NCBI GenBank assembly: GCA_001874255.1
Contig: MPDC01000005.1
Span: 1-64,000 of the forward strand
DNA: 64,000 nucleotides
Origin: Alphaproteobacteria bacterium MedPE-SWcel
GTDB lineage: Bacteria > Pseudomonadota > Alphaproteobacteria > Rhodobacterales > Rhodobacteraceae
Direction of reading: 5' to 3'
Notes under the pieces: generated by a model
Databases searched by the model: none
What the model saw: only the letters and a program-made list of their open reading frames with translations
Told to the model about the DNA's origin: nothing
Shown here: positions 27,540 through 35,669 of the stretch, one piece after another
Numbering within the stretch: the first letter of the stretch is position 1
Layout of the letters: each line of letters starts with the position of its first letter
Made by a program: the position numbers and the translations under genes

Positions 27540-28640
27540 TCAGAGCTTCAGCTCGAGCCCCTCGATCAGCGCCGGATCCACATAGCCGAGCGAGCCCGAC
27601 AGCATGTAATCCAACTGGATCTTGAACACCCGCGCCGCATTCGGATCGCGGTTGGCGTAATCGAACCAGATCGGCACGGCCACCTCGGTCATCAGCTCCA
27701 CATCGTCCTGGCTGAGGCGCGTGACCTCGGTACCGTCGGCGGCGAACTTGCCCCAGGCCTCCTGGTCGGCCGCCTGAATCGCGGCGTGGTGCATGTCGGA
27801 ATAGACGTGGGTTTCCATCTCGACAAACTGCTGCATCTGCGGCGACAAGGCATCCCAGGCGGCCCGGCCGACAGTGATGTCCATGATATCGACCGGCTGA
27901 TACAGCGACATGAAACCCGGAGGGCCCATGACGATATAGTCGGTCACCTGGCTGAAGCCGAGCGCATAGTTCACCGCCGGGCCCACATAGTCGGCCACGT
28001 CGATGGTGCCCTTCTCCAGCGCCGGGAAGATCTCCGAGCCCGGCAGAACCGTGGTCTCGGCGCCGATGGCGTTGAATATTTCCGCCACCATACCGCCGGG
28101 CAGACGCATCTTGCGGCCTGCGAAATCGTCGATCGACCGGATCGGCACCTTGGAGTGGATGATATTGGGCCCGTGATGCACCGGCCCGACAAAATGCAGT
28201 CCCTGCGCCGCATAGAGTTCGCGCGCGATGTCGATACCGCCCAGACCGTAGTAGAACACGTCGAATTCATGCGGATTGCGCAGACCCAGCGGGATCGAGG
28301 TCAGGAATGTGGCCGCCGGAATGATGCCCTGCGCGTAGATGGTGAAGGGGTTCACCGCCTCCAGCACGCCGTTCTTCACCGCATCATAGAGCTGGAAATC
28401 CCCGACGACGTCATTGGCGCCAAAGGGTTGAAATGCCAGCTCGCCGCCGGTCTTCTCTTCGATGGTGGCGCACCACTCCTTGAAGATCTGCAGCCCGGCG
28501 CCGCCCGGCCAGCTGGTCTGGATCTTCCAGGTCTTGGTCTGCCCCTGCGCAGTCGCAAGATAGGGCGCGGCCACGGTGGCAGCCCCTGCCCCGGCAAGCG
28601 TGCGCAATGCCGCACGACGGTTGGTGATCAGTTTTTTCAT
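27540..28640 (-). CDS. TRAP substrate-binding protein (DctP), Tat-type signal
   Basis: Periplasmic binding protein of 366 residues. The N-terminus is MKKLITNRRAALRTLAGAGAATVAAPYLATAQ, a twin-arginine signal. The mature part has the DctP features QLYDAVKNGVLEAVNPF and the specificity helix region RKMRLPGGMVAEIFNAIGAETTVLPGSEIFPALEKGTIDVADYVGP. Overall it resembles the subgroup that includes TakP and lactate-binding proteins, which take 2-oxo or 2-hydroxy acids. The ligand is not certain. It is the first gene of the three-gene TRAP operon. Confidence 0.88.
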   Translation of the reverse strand: MKKLITNRRAALRTLAGAGAATVAAPYLATAQGQTKTWKIQTSWPGGAGLQIFKEWCATIEEKTGGELAFQPFGANDVVGDFQLYDAVKNGVLEAVNPFTIYAQGIIPAATFLTSIPLGLRNPHEFDVFYYGLGGIDIARELYAAQGLHFVGPVHHGPNIIHSKVPIRSIDDFAGRKMRLPGGMVAEIFNAIGAETTVLPGSEIFPALEKGTIDVADYVGPAVNYALGFSQVTDYIVMGPPGFMSLYQPVDIMDITVGRAAWDALSPQMQQFVEMETHVYSDMHHAAIQAADQEAWGKFAADGTEVTRLSQDDVELMTEVAVPIWFDYANRDPNAARVFKIQLDYMLSGSLGYVDPALIEGLELKL

Positions 28641-29112
28641 GAAGTTCCTCCCTGTTTTTGTCGGGCCGACAGATCAGTCTCCTCCAGGATCTCCGGCTGA
28701 CGCGGTCACGGTAGCGCGAAAAAGAAAAAATTGGTAAGAAAATTCTTCCAACAATCATTATTTCGATAAATCCGCGCGGCAGCCTCTTGATCCGAACCCC
28801 TGTGCCGGAACCACATTCCACGGCCAGAAACGCCGTTTTTCAGTGATAAACGGCACCCGCCCGCCAGTGCGGCGACTGCCACGCCCCGCAGATGCCGCGC
28901 GCCATCCGGACTCCGGTCGGTCAGATAACCTATCCAATTTCAGCCAGCACAAATCGGCCCGGCTCCGCAGCGGAGTTTCGGGAATGTTTGCGCCAACAGT
29001 CTTGCGCCCGCAAAACGATCCTTCCAGCCTGCCCGAAGGGGGGCCGAACAGAGACCATCAGGGCCACCATCTGCCTGTCGACCGCACCGGCAGCGGCAGG
29101 ACCTGCGGCGGA
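28641..29112. other. Gene-free region upstream of the TRAP operon
   Basis: No coding region is supported. The stretch next to the DctP start (28720-28770) is AT-rich with A and T tracts and is the likely promoter of the TRAP operon. A short inverted repeat, GCCGTTT / AAACGGC near 28831-28853, could end the matR transcript, but it has no T tract. The rest is GC-rich without visible signals. Confidence 0.5.
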
Positions 29113-29769
29113 CTACTCGGCGGCGCTCTTCAGCGAGGCCATCAGCTGGTGGAACTTCTCGCCCTGAACCGCCACGTGATTGCGCAGCGCCTCAGCCGCC
29201 GTGTCGGCCGCGCCGTTTTCCAGCGCCCGCACGATCTCTTCATGCTCGGCCATGGATTGCCCCATCCGACCGCGAAACCGCAGTTGCTGACGGCGAAAAG
29301 GCTGCAACCGTTTGTGCAGTTTCGCCGCTTCCTGCGCGAGGAAACCATTGCCCGATTGCTGATATATGATTCTGTGAAAGCGTTCGTTCTCAAAGTAGTA
29401 GGCATCCGCATCGCGGGCCTCCACCGCCTGCTGGCAGCGCTCATTCGCCTGCCGCAGCTCGGTCAGTGCCAGATCCGAAATCCGCCGCGCCGCAAGCCGC
29501 GCACAGGCCGCCTCAAGCTCCGCCATGACCTCGAACATCTCCAGCAGCTCCACCGGTCCCGGCTGGCGCACAAAGGCCCCGCGACGGGGGATCAACTCCA
29601 CCAGGCCGGACAGGGCAAGTCGTTGAAATGCTTCACGAAGAGGCGTGCGCGAGACGCCGAACTGCTGCGCCAGACGCACCTCGTCCAGACGATCCCCATC
29701 GGCATATGCGCCGCTGAAAATCAGCTCCTCCAGCTCTTCGGCTATGGTATCTGCGCGGCGGTGCTCCAT
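29113..29769 (-). CDS. matR: GntR/FadR-type regulator, MatR-like
   Basis: Regulator of 218 residues with an N-terminal winged helix (residues 8-75: GDRLDEVRLAQQFGVSRTPLREAFQRLALSGLVELIPRRGAFV) and a C-terminal all-helical FCD ligand domain (residues about 85-205), in which Asp/His residues usually bind a metal and an organic acid. It is divergent from a TRAP operon that ends with malonyl-CoA decarboxylase and malonyl-CoA synthetase. In rhizobia, MatR of the mat genes is this kind of GntR protein. The 138-base divergent region holds TTGTATACAA, a GntR-type operator. It probably represses the mat operon until malonate or a derivative binds. Confidence 0.87.
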   Translation of the reverse strand: MEHRRADTIAEELEELIFSGAYADGDRLDEVRLAQQFGVSRTPLREAFQRLALSGLVELIPRRGAFVRQPGPVELLEMFEVMAELEAACARLAARRISDLALTELRQANERCQQAVEARDADAYYFENERFHRIIYQQSGNGFLAQEAAKLHKRLQPFRRQQLRFRGRMGQSMAEHEEIVRALENGAADTAAEALRNHVAVQGEKFHQLMASLKSAAE

Positions 29770-29773
29770 GATG

Positions 29774-29783
29774 AATGATCATT
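29774..29783. promoter_or_regulatory. Palindrome at the matR start
   Basis: AATGATCATT, a 10-bp palindrome lying 4 bases upstream of the matR start codon. It could be an autoregulatory site; short, so weak evidence. Confidence 0.3.
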
Positions 29784-29817
29784 AACATCGCGAACATAAA
29801 ATTCAAGCGGGCTGTTC

Positions 29818-29827
29818 TTGTATACAA
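29818..29827. promoter_or_regulatory. Putative MatR operator in the mat divergent region
   Basis: TTGTATACAA is a perfect 10-bp palindrome of the type bound by FadR-subfamily GntR proteins. A TTGACT box at 29833-29838 follows at once and could be the -35 of the mat promoter, with a weak TACCCT-like -10 about 18 bases on. The operator would then lie against the -35, which fits repression. Confidence 0.65.
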
Positions 29828-29906
29828 AAGTGTTGACTTGAAAAACACCTAATGCCTACCCTGACGTCACCTCCGGCCAGATCGGGGGGACAAAAGGGAG
29901 GATACC

Positions 29907-30893
29907 ATGAATAAATTTCTGAAGGCCGCAATTGCGGGCCTCGCCATGACGGCTGCCGGTTCAATGGCCAATGCCACCGAGCTGCGCCTGTCTCATCAGT
30001 GGTCCAACAATGATATTCGCCACAAGGTGGCCCAGATGGTCGCGGATGATGTGGCCGCCGCCGACGTTGACCTGTCGATCAAGATTTTCGGCTCCAAATC
30101 GCTGTTCAAACCGCGCGAGCAGTACAAACCGCTGAGCCGGGGCCAGCTCGACATGACTGTTCTGCCGCTGTCCTATGCCGGCGGCCAGCAGCCTGCCTAC
30201 AACCTGACGCTGATGCCCGGTCTGGTGAAAAACCACGATCACGCCGCCCGTCTGTCCGACTCTCCCTTCATGGAGGCGCTCGAGGCCAAGATGGCCGAGG
30301 ATGACGTCATGGTTCTGGTCCACGGCTATCTCGCCGGTGGATTTGCGGGCAAGGACAAATGCATCACCTCCCCCGAGGACGTGTCCAGCCTGCAGACCCG
30401 CGCGGCGGGCAAGTCGTTTGAACAGATGCTGGCCGGGGCGGGCGCGTCGATCGCCTCCATGGCCTCGTCCGAGATCTACAACGCCATGCAGACCGGCGTC
30501 TTGCAGGCCGCAAATACCTCGTCATCCTCCTTCGTGTCCTATCGGATCTACGAACAGGTCAGCTGCTACACCCCGGCAGGCGACGTGGCACTGTGGTTCA
30601 TGTATCAGCCGATGCTGATCAACAAGACCGCCTTCGAGGGTCTGAATGACGCGCAGCAGGCCGCCCTGCTGGCCGCCTCCGAAAAGGCCCAGGTCTTCTA
30701 TCTGGAAGAAGCCAAGAAGGAAGACGCCGCCTCTGCCAAGGTCTTTGCCGAGGCCGGTGTCGAAATCGCCGAGATGTCCACAGCCGATTTCGAAGCCTGG
30801 CGCGAGCTTGCCAAGGACACCTCCTACAAGAAGTTCGTCGAGGATGTGAAGGACGGCCAGACGCTGCTCGATCTCGCCCTGGCGGTCAAGTGA
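29907..30893 (+). CDS. matP: TRAP malonate-binding protein
   Basis: Periplasmic DctP-family protein of 328 residues with a Sec signal peptide (FLKAAIAGLAMTAAGSMANA, cleavage near residue 23). The mature protein keeps the DctP order: QMVADDV, then YKPLSRGQLDMTVLPLSYAGG, then the arginine helix region SLQTRAAGKSFEQMLAGAGASIASMASSEIYNAMQTGVLQAAN, where R would grip a carboxylate. GGGAGG lies before the ATG. Malonate is inferred as ligand because the operon continues with matQ, matM, malonyl-CoA decarboxylase and malonyl-CoA synthetase, as in the rhizobial matPQMAB arrangement. Confidence 0.85.
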   Translation: MNKFLKAAIAGLAMTAAGSMANATELRLSHQWSNNDIRHKVAQMVADDVAAADVDLSIKIFGSKSLFKPREQYKPLSRGQLDMTVLPLSYAGGQQPAYNLTLMPGLVKNHDHAARLSDSPFMEALEAKMAEDDVMVLVHGYLAGGFAGKDKCITSPEDVSSLQTRAAGKSFEQMLAGAGASIASMASSEIYNAMQTGVLQAANTSSSSFVSYRIYEQVSCYTPAGDVALWFMYQPMLINKTAFEGLNDAQQAALLAASEKAQVFYLEEAKKEDAASAKVFAEAGVEIAEMSTADFEAWRELAKDTSYKKFVEDVKDGQTLLDLALAVK

Positions 30894-30899
30894 TCAACC

Positions 30900-30928
30900 G
30901 CGCCGCAGCGTTCTGACGCCTGCGGCGC
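30900..30928 (+). promoter_or_regulatory. Stem-loop after matP
   Basis: Nine-base-pair stem GCGCCGCAG / CTGCGGCGC around a loop that can pair further. It begins just after the matP stop, and a second hairpin follows 30 bases later. It may protect the matP message from 3' decay. Confidence 0.6.
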
Positions 30929-30956
30929 AATTCCACCAAACACTCCGGCAAATTCT

Positions 30957-30984
30957 GGAGCGGCCGCCGCGCCGCTCCATTTTT
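30957..30984 (+). terminator. Internal terminator/attenuator between matP and matQ
   Basis: Perfect 8-bp stem GGAGCGGC / GCCGCTCC with a 6-base loop, followed by ATTTTT: a standard intrinsic terminator inside the operon. Partial read-through would make much more binding protein than membrane subunits. Confidence 0.75.
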
Positions 30985-31020
30985 CCCGACCCTCTGACCC
31001 ATAAATTTCTGGAGGCGATG

Positions 31021-31563
31021 ATGGCGAGCCACAGTTCGGCAGCTATAGCCCATACGGGCAACAACCCTTTTCTCCGCTTTGTTGCGGCCCTTTCCACCCT
31101 GGCGGGCTGGTGCTCCGCTGCCATGATCGTCGCAGCCGTTGCCATCACCTGCCAGATGATCGTCATCCGCTTTGTGCTGAACGGCTCGACCATCTGGCAG
31201 ACCGAGGCCGTGATCTATCTTGTGATCGCCGCCACGCTGGTCGGCCTGCCCTATGTGCAGCGGCTGCGGGGCCATGTGAATGTCGATCTGGTGCCGCTGT
31301 CCCTGCCTGCGCGTGCGCGCTTCGTGCTGGCGATTGTCACCTCCGTCCTGTCGATCACCATCATCGCGATCATGCTGTGGTACGGCTACGAATACTGGCA
31401 CTACGCGATGGATCGCGGCTGGCGGTCCGATACCGTCTGGGGCGTCCGCCTGTGGATCCCCTACCTGTCCATTCCTGTCGGCCTTGGCCTGCTGCTGCTG
31501 CAGCTGATCGCCGATTTCATTGCCCTGCTGACGGGCATCGATAAACCCTTTGGTCTGGAGTAA
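31021..31563 (+). CDS. matQ: TRAP malonate small permease
   Basis: Membrane protein of 180 residues with four helices, of normal DctQ length. The first helix is ALSTLAGWCSAAMIVAAVAITCQMIVIRFVLNGSTIWQTEAVIYLVIAATLVGLPYVQRLRGHVNVDLV, which holds the family's R-x-V-x-x-x-x-x-W-x-x-E pattern. GGAGG at 31011-31015 suits the ATG at 31021; the adjacent ATG at 31018 is only two bases from it. It pairs with matM, 5 bases downstream. Confidence 0.87.
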   Translation: MASHSSAAIAHTGNNPFLRFVAALSTLAGWCSAAMIVAAVAITCQMIVIRFVLNGSTIWQTEAVIYLVIAATLVGLPYVQRLRGHVNVDLVPLSLPARARFVLAIVTSVLSITIIAIMLWYGYEYWHYAMDRGWRSDTVWGVRLWIPYLSIPVGLGLLLLQLIADFIALLTGIDKPFGLE

Positions 31564-31568
31564 CGGAC

Positions 31569-32885
31569 ATGGACCCGCTTTTGCTGGGCGGCCTGGTTGC
31601 CGTCGTCACTATCCTCGTCCTGTTTTCCGGCGTCTCCGTGGCCATTGGCCTGCTGATCGTCTCCGCAGGCTTCCTCATCATCTTTGACGGCCCCCGCGCG
31701 CTGGAGCTGATGCCCGAAATCCTCTTTGGCAAGCTCGACAATTTCGCGCTGCTGTCGATCCCGATGTTCATTATCATGGGGGCCTCCATTGCCTCCACCC
31801 GGGCCGGCGCTGATCTCTACGAGGCGCTGGAGCGCTGGCTGACCCGTCTTCCCGGCGGCCTGCTGATCTCCAATCTGGGGGCCTGCGCCCTCTTCGCCGC
31901 CATGTCCGGCTCCTCGCCCGCGACCTGTGCCGCCATCGGCAAGATGGGCATCCCCGAGATGCGCAAACGCGGCTATCCCGATGGCGTCGCCGCGGGTTCC
32001 ATCGCGGCGGGCGGCACCCTGGGAATCCTGATCCCGCCCTCGGTCACGATGATCGTCTATGGCATCGCCACCGAGACCTCGATCGGGCGTCTGTTCCTTG
32101 CGGGCGTCATCCCGGGGCTGCTGCTGGTGGTGCTGTTCATGGCCTGGTCGCTCTATTCCACCTGGCGCTCGGGCGATTCCGCGCTCTTGGCCTCGGGCAG
32201 CTACACCTGGGCCGAACGGTTCGAGATCCTGCCCCGTGTGCTGCCGTTCCTGGCGATCATCCTCGGCGTTCTCTATGCCATGTACGGCGGTATCGCCACA
32301 CCCTCCGAAACCGCCGCCGTCGGAGCCCTTCTGTGCCTGTTGATCGCGGTGATCATCTACAAGCTCTGGAACCCGCGCGATCTGTGGGTGGTGCTGCGCG
32401 ACAGCACCAAGGAGTCGGTGATGATCCTCTTCATCATCGCCGCCGCCGGTGTGTTTTCCTACATGCTGTCGTCGCTGTTCATCACCCAGTCCATTGCCGA
32501 ATGGATCGGCACGCTGGATGTGAACCGCTGGGTCCTGATGGGGGCGGTGAATGTGTTCCTGTTGATCGCGGGCTTCTTCCTGCCGCCGGTTGCGGTGATC
32601 CTGATGGCCGCGCCGATCCTGCTGCCGATCATCACCACCGCCGGGTTTGACCCGATCTGGTTCGCCGTGGTGCTGACCATCAATATGGAAATCGGGCTGA
32701 TCTCGCCGCCGGTGGGTCTCAACCTCTATGTCATCAACGGCATTGCGCCGGACATCTCGCTGCGCACCATCCTCACGGGCTCCCTGCCCTTCGTGGCCTG
32801 CATGATCCTGGCCATCGTGCTGCTCTGCCTGATGCCCGGGCTGGCGACCTGGCTGCCCAACCTGGTGATGGGAACCGCGATATGA
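31569..32885 (+). CDS. matM: TRAP malonate large permease
   Basis: Membrane protein of 438 residues in the DctM family: NFALLSIPMFIIMGASIASTRAGADLYEAL, then GSIAAGGTLGILIPPSVTMIVYGIATETSIGRLFLAGVIPGLLL, and late NMEIGLISPPVGLNLYVINGIAPD. It forms the sodium-coupled translocation unit with matQ. Its stop overlaps the ATG of malonyl-CoA decarboxylase (ATGA), which links transport to catabolism. Confidence 0.92.
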   Translation: MDPLLLGGLVAVVTILVLFSGVSVAIGLLIVSAGFLIIFDGPRALELMPEILFGKLDNFALLSIPMFIIMGASIASTRAGADLYEALERWLTRLPGGLLISNLGACALFAAMSGSSPATCAAIGKMGIPEMRKRGYPDGVAAGSIAAGGTLGILIPPSVTMIVYGIATETSIGRLFLAGVIPGLLLVVLFMAWSLYSTWRSGDSALLASGSYTWAERFEILPRVLPFLAIILGVLYAMYGGIATPSETAAVGALLCLLIAVIIYKLWNPRDLWVVLRDSTKESVMILFIIAAAGVFSYMLSSLFITQSIAEWIGTLDVNRWVLMGAVNVFLLIAGFFLPPVAVILMAAPILLPIITTAGFDPIWFAVVLTINMEIGLISPPVGLNLYVINGIAPDISLRTILTGSLPFVACMILAIVLLCLMPGLATWLPNLVMGTAI

Positions 32886-34141
32886 GCATTCTGGCGGAAC
32901 TCCTCTCCACCGTTTTCGAACGCCGCCAGCGTATGGTTCAGGCCGCCACATCCGATGGTCGCCCCCTGGAGGAGCTGGCCAATGCGCTGGTCGGCTCCGC
33001 CGGGGAGACCTCGGGGCTGGCGCTGGCGGGCGAAATCCTCGCCCGGTTCAAAACCCTCGACGATGACGGCAAGCTGGCGTTCTTTCGGCATCTGGCAAGC
33101 GAGATGAACATCGCGCCCGAAGATGTGCGGCAAACTCTTGATACCTATGAAAAAAATCCGTCTCGCGGATCCTATCGCGCCTTCATGGCGGCCTCGGAAC
33201 CCCGCCGTCAGGAGCTGGTGCGTCGCCTCAACCGGCTGCCCAATGCCACCGGCGCCTTGGTGCGGATGCGGGCGGATCTGCTGCGGCTGGGCCGGGGCGA
33301 GCCGGAACTGGAGGCGCTGGATATCGACTTCCGCCACCTCTTCCTCAGCTGGTTCAACCGGGGCTTTCTGGTGCTGCGCCCGATCAACTGGGAAAGCCCC
33401 GCGCATATCCTCGAAAAGATCATCGCCTATGAGGCGGTGCATGCCATCGACAGCTGGGACGACCTGCGCCGCAGGCTGGAACCGGAAGACCGGCGCTGTT
33501 TTGCCTTCTTCCACCCCTCGATGCCGGATGAGCCGCTGATTTTCGTCGAGGTGGCCCTGACCAAGGGCATTCCCGGCTCCGTGCAGGCGCTTCTGGCGCA
33601 GGACCGTGCCGCCATGCCCGCCGCCGAGGCGGATACCGCGACCTTCTATTCGATCTCCAACTGTCAGGCCGGGCTGGCCAGCATCTCCTTTGGCAATTCC
33701 CTGATCAAACAGGTGGCCTCCGATCTCGCGGCGGAACTGCCGGGGCTTTCGACCTTTGTCACCCTCTCGCCCATTCCGGGCCTGATCACATGGGCGCAGT
33801 CCGAGGGGCTGGCGCAGGAGATCACCGGCTCCGATGCCACGCCCGAGACCCTGCGCGCCCTTGCCGCGCACTACCTGATCAACGCCAAACGCCCCGGCGG
33901 CCTGCCCTATGATCCGGTCGCCCGCTTCCATCTGGGAAATGGCGCCATCGTCCACAAGGTTCACGCGGATGCGGACACCTCCGACAAAGGCCGGGCGCAG
34001 TCCGGTGGCGCGATGGTGAACTATCTCTACGATCTCCAGAATGTCGCTCAGAACCACGAACGGTTCGCGACCACCCAAGACGTGCCCGCCTCCTCCGAGG
34101 TCAAAAGCCTCGCAGCCGCGGCACGCAGCCTCCAGGCATAG
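32882..34141 (+). CDS. matA: Malonyl-CoA decarboxylase
   Basis: Enzyme of 419 residues converting malonyl-CoA to acetyl-CoA and CO2 (EC 4.1.1.9). The N-terminal helical domain (residues about 1-120) and the C-terminal GNAT-like catalytic domain both follow the family. Conserved catalytic segments are seen: FYSISNCQAGLASISFGNSLIKQVA with the catalytic Ser, FVTLSPIPGL, and the HIS segment DPVARFHLGNGAIVHKVHADADTS. The length is normal for bacterial MatA. With matB it forms the malonate degradation route in the cytoplasm. Confidence 0.95.
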   Translation: MSILAELLSTVFERRQRMVQAATSDGRPLEELANALVGSAGETSGLALAGEILARFKTLDDDGKLAFFRHLASEMNIAPEDVRQTLDTYEKNPSRGSYRAFMAASEPRRQELVRRLNRLPNATGALVRMRADLLRLGRGEPELEALDIDFRHLFLSWFNRGFLVLRPINWESPAHILEKIIAYEAVHAIDSWDDLRRRLEPEDRRCFAFFHPSMPDEPLIFVEVALTKGIPGSVQALLAQDRAAMPAAEADTATFYSISNCQAGLASISFGNSLIKQVASDLAAELPGLSTFVTLSPIPGLITWAQSEGLAQEITGSDATPETLRALAAHYLINAKRPGGLPYDPVARFHLGNGAIVHKVHADADTSDKGRAQSGGAMVNYLYDLQNVAQNHERFATTQDVPASSEVKSLAAAARSLQA

Positions 34142-34154
34142 AAAGGCTAGACCT

Positions 34155-35669
34155 ATGGCAAATCCGTTGTTTGACCGCCTGTTCGGCACCCACGCCGGAA
34201 AAGCGACCCCCTTTATGCGTCTGGCCGACGGCACCGTTCTGACTCATCAGGACTTTCTCGGCACCGCCGCGCAGATTGCCCATGTGCTGACCCAGACCGG
34301 GCTGACCCCCGGCGACCGGGTGGCGGCTCAGGTGGAGAAATCCCCCGAGGCGCTGGCGCTTTATGCCGCCTGCGTTCAGGCCGGGTTGATCTTTTTGCCG
34401 CTCAACACCGCCTATACTGCCGACGAGCTGTCCTATTTCATCGAAAACAGCGGCGCCTCTGTGGTGATCTGCGACAGTCGCAACGAGGCCACCCTGACCC
34501 CGATCGCCAAATCGCTTGGCGCCGGGTTGGAGACGCTGAACGCCAATGGCTCCGGCACGTTGATGGATCAGGCCTCCGCGATGCCGCTGTCCTTTGTCAC
34601 CGTGGACCGCGACGGCAGCGATCTGGCGGCCTTTCTCTATACCTCCGGCACCACGGGCCGATCCAAGGGCGCGATGCTGACGCAGGACAACCTACTCTCC
34701 AATGCCGTGACCCTGGCGCAGGAATGGCGCTTCACCGCCGACGATGTGCTGCTGCATGCGCTGCCGATCTTTCACACCCACGGGCTGTTCGTGGCCAGCA
34801 ATGTCACCCTGATCGCGGGCGGCAGCATGATCTTCCTGCCGAAATTCGACCTTGAGACGGTGCTGGCGCGGCTGCCGGAGGCCACCACGATGATGGGGGT
34901 TCCGACCTTCTACACCCGGCTTCTGGGGGAGGACCGTTTCAACCGCGATCTGACCGCGCATATGCGGCTCTTCGTGTCCGGCTCCGCGCCGCTTCTGGCG
35001 GAAACCCATGTGCAGTTCGAAACCCGCACCGGCCACCGTATCCTCGAACGCTATGGCATGACCGAAACCAACATGAACACCTCCAACCCCTACGCGGGCG
35101 AGCGCCGCGCGGGCACTGTCGGCTTTCCCCTGCCCGGCGTGGAGCTGAAGATCACCGATGCCGCCAACGGCGAACCGCTGCCGCAGGGCGAAGTCGGCCA
35201 GATCGAGGTGCGCGGTCCCAATGTGTTCAAAGGCTACTGGCAGATGCCCGAAAAGACCGCTGCCGAACTGCGCGCGGACGGGTTTTTCATCACCGGCGAC
35301 CTCGGCCTGATCGACGCGGACGGCTATGTCCATATCGTCGGGCGCAACAAGGATCTCATCATTTCGGGGGGCTATAATATCTACCCCAAGGAGATCGAGC
35401 TGGTATTGGACGACCAGCCCGGCGTTCTGGAAACCGCAGTGATCGGCGTGCCGCATCCCGATTTCGGGGAAACCGTGCTCGGCGTGGTGATCGCCGCCCC
35501 CGGACAGACCCCCGACACCGAGGCCATGATGGCCAGCGTGCAGAAACAACTGGCGCGGTTCAAACATCCCCGCAAGCTGATCGTGATCGACGAATTGCCC
35601 CGCAACACCATGGGCAAGGTGCAGAAGAACATCCTGCGGGACAGCTACAAGGACATGTTTCAGCCCTAG
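34155..35669 (+). CDS. matB: Malonyl-CoA synthetase
   Basis: AMP-forming acyl-CoA synthetase of 504 residues that makes malonyl-CoA from malonate, ATP and CoA (EC 6.2.1.76 class). The ATP-binding motif is YTSGTTGRSKGAML. YGMTETNM, ITGDLGLIDADGYVHIVGRNKDLIISGGYNIYPKEIE and the C-terminal lysine region PRNTMGKVQKN complete the ANL-family signatures. ATG 34155 follows 13 bases after matA; the longer in-frame start at 34041 lies inside matA. The stop codon overlaps the converging rep stop by 3-4 bases, and no terminator is visible between them. Confidence 0.95.
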   Translation: MANPLFDRLFGTHAGKATPFMRLADGTVLTHQDFLGTAAQIAHVLTQTGLTPGDRVAAQVEKSPEALALYAACVQAGLIFLPLNTAYTADELSYFIENSGASVVICDSRNEATLTPIAKSLGAGLETLNANGSGTLMDQASAMPLSFVTVDRDGSDLAAFLYTSGTTGRSKGAMLTQDNLLSNAVTLAQEWRFTADDVLLHALPIFHTHGLFVASNVTLIAGGSMIFLPKFDLETVLARLPEATTMMGVPTFYTRLLGEDRFNRDLTAHMRLFVSGSAPLLAETHVQFETRTGHRILERYGMTETNMNTSNPYAGERRAGTVGFPLPGVELKITDAANGEPLPQGEVGQIEVRGPNVFKGYWQMPEKTAAELRADGFFITGDLGLIDADGYVHIVGRNKDLIISGGYNIYPKEIELVLDDQPGVLETAVIGVPHPDFGETVLGVVIAAPGQTPDTEAMMASVQKQLARFKHPRKLIVIDELPRNTMGKVQKNILRDSYKDMFQP

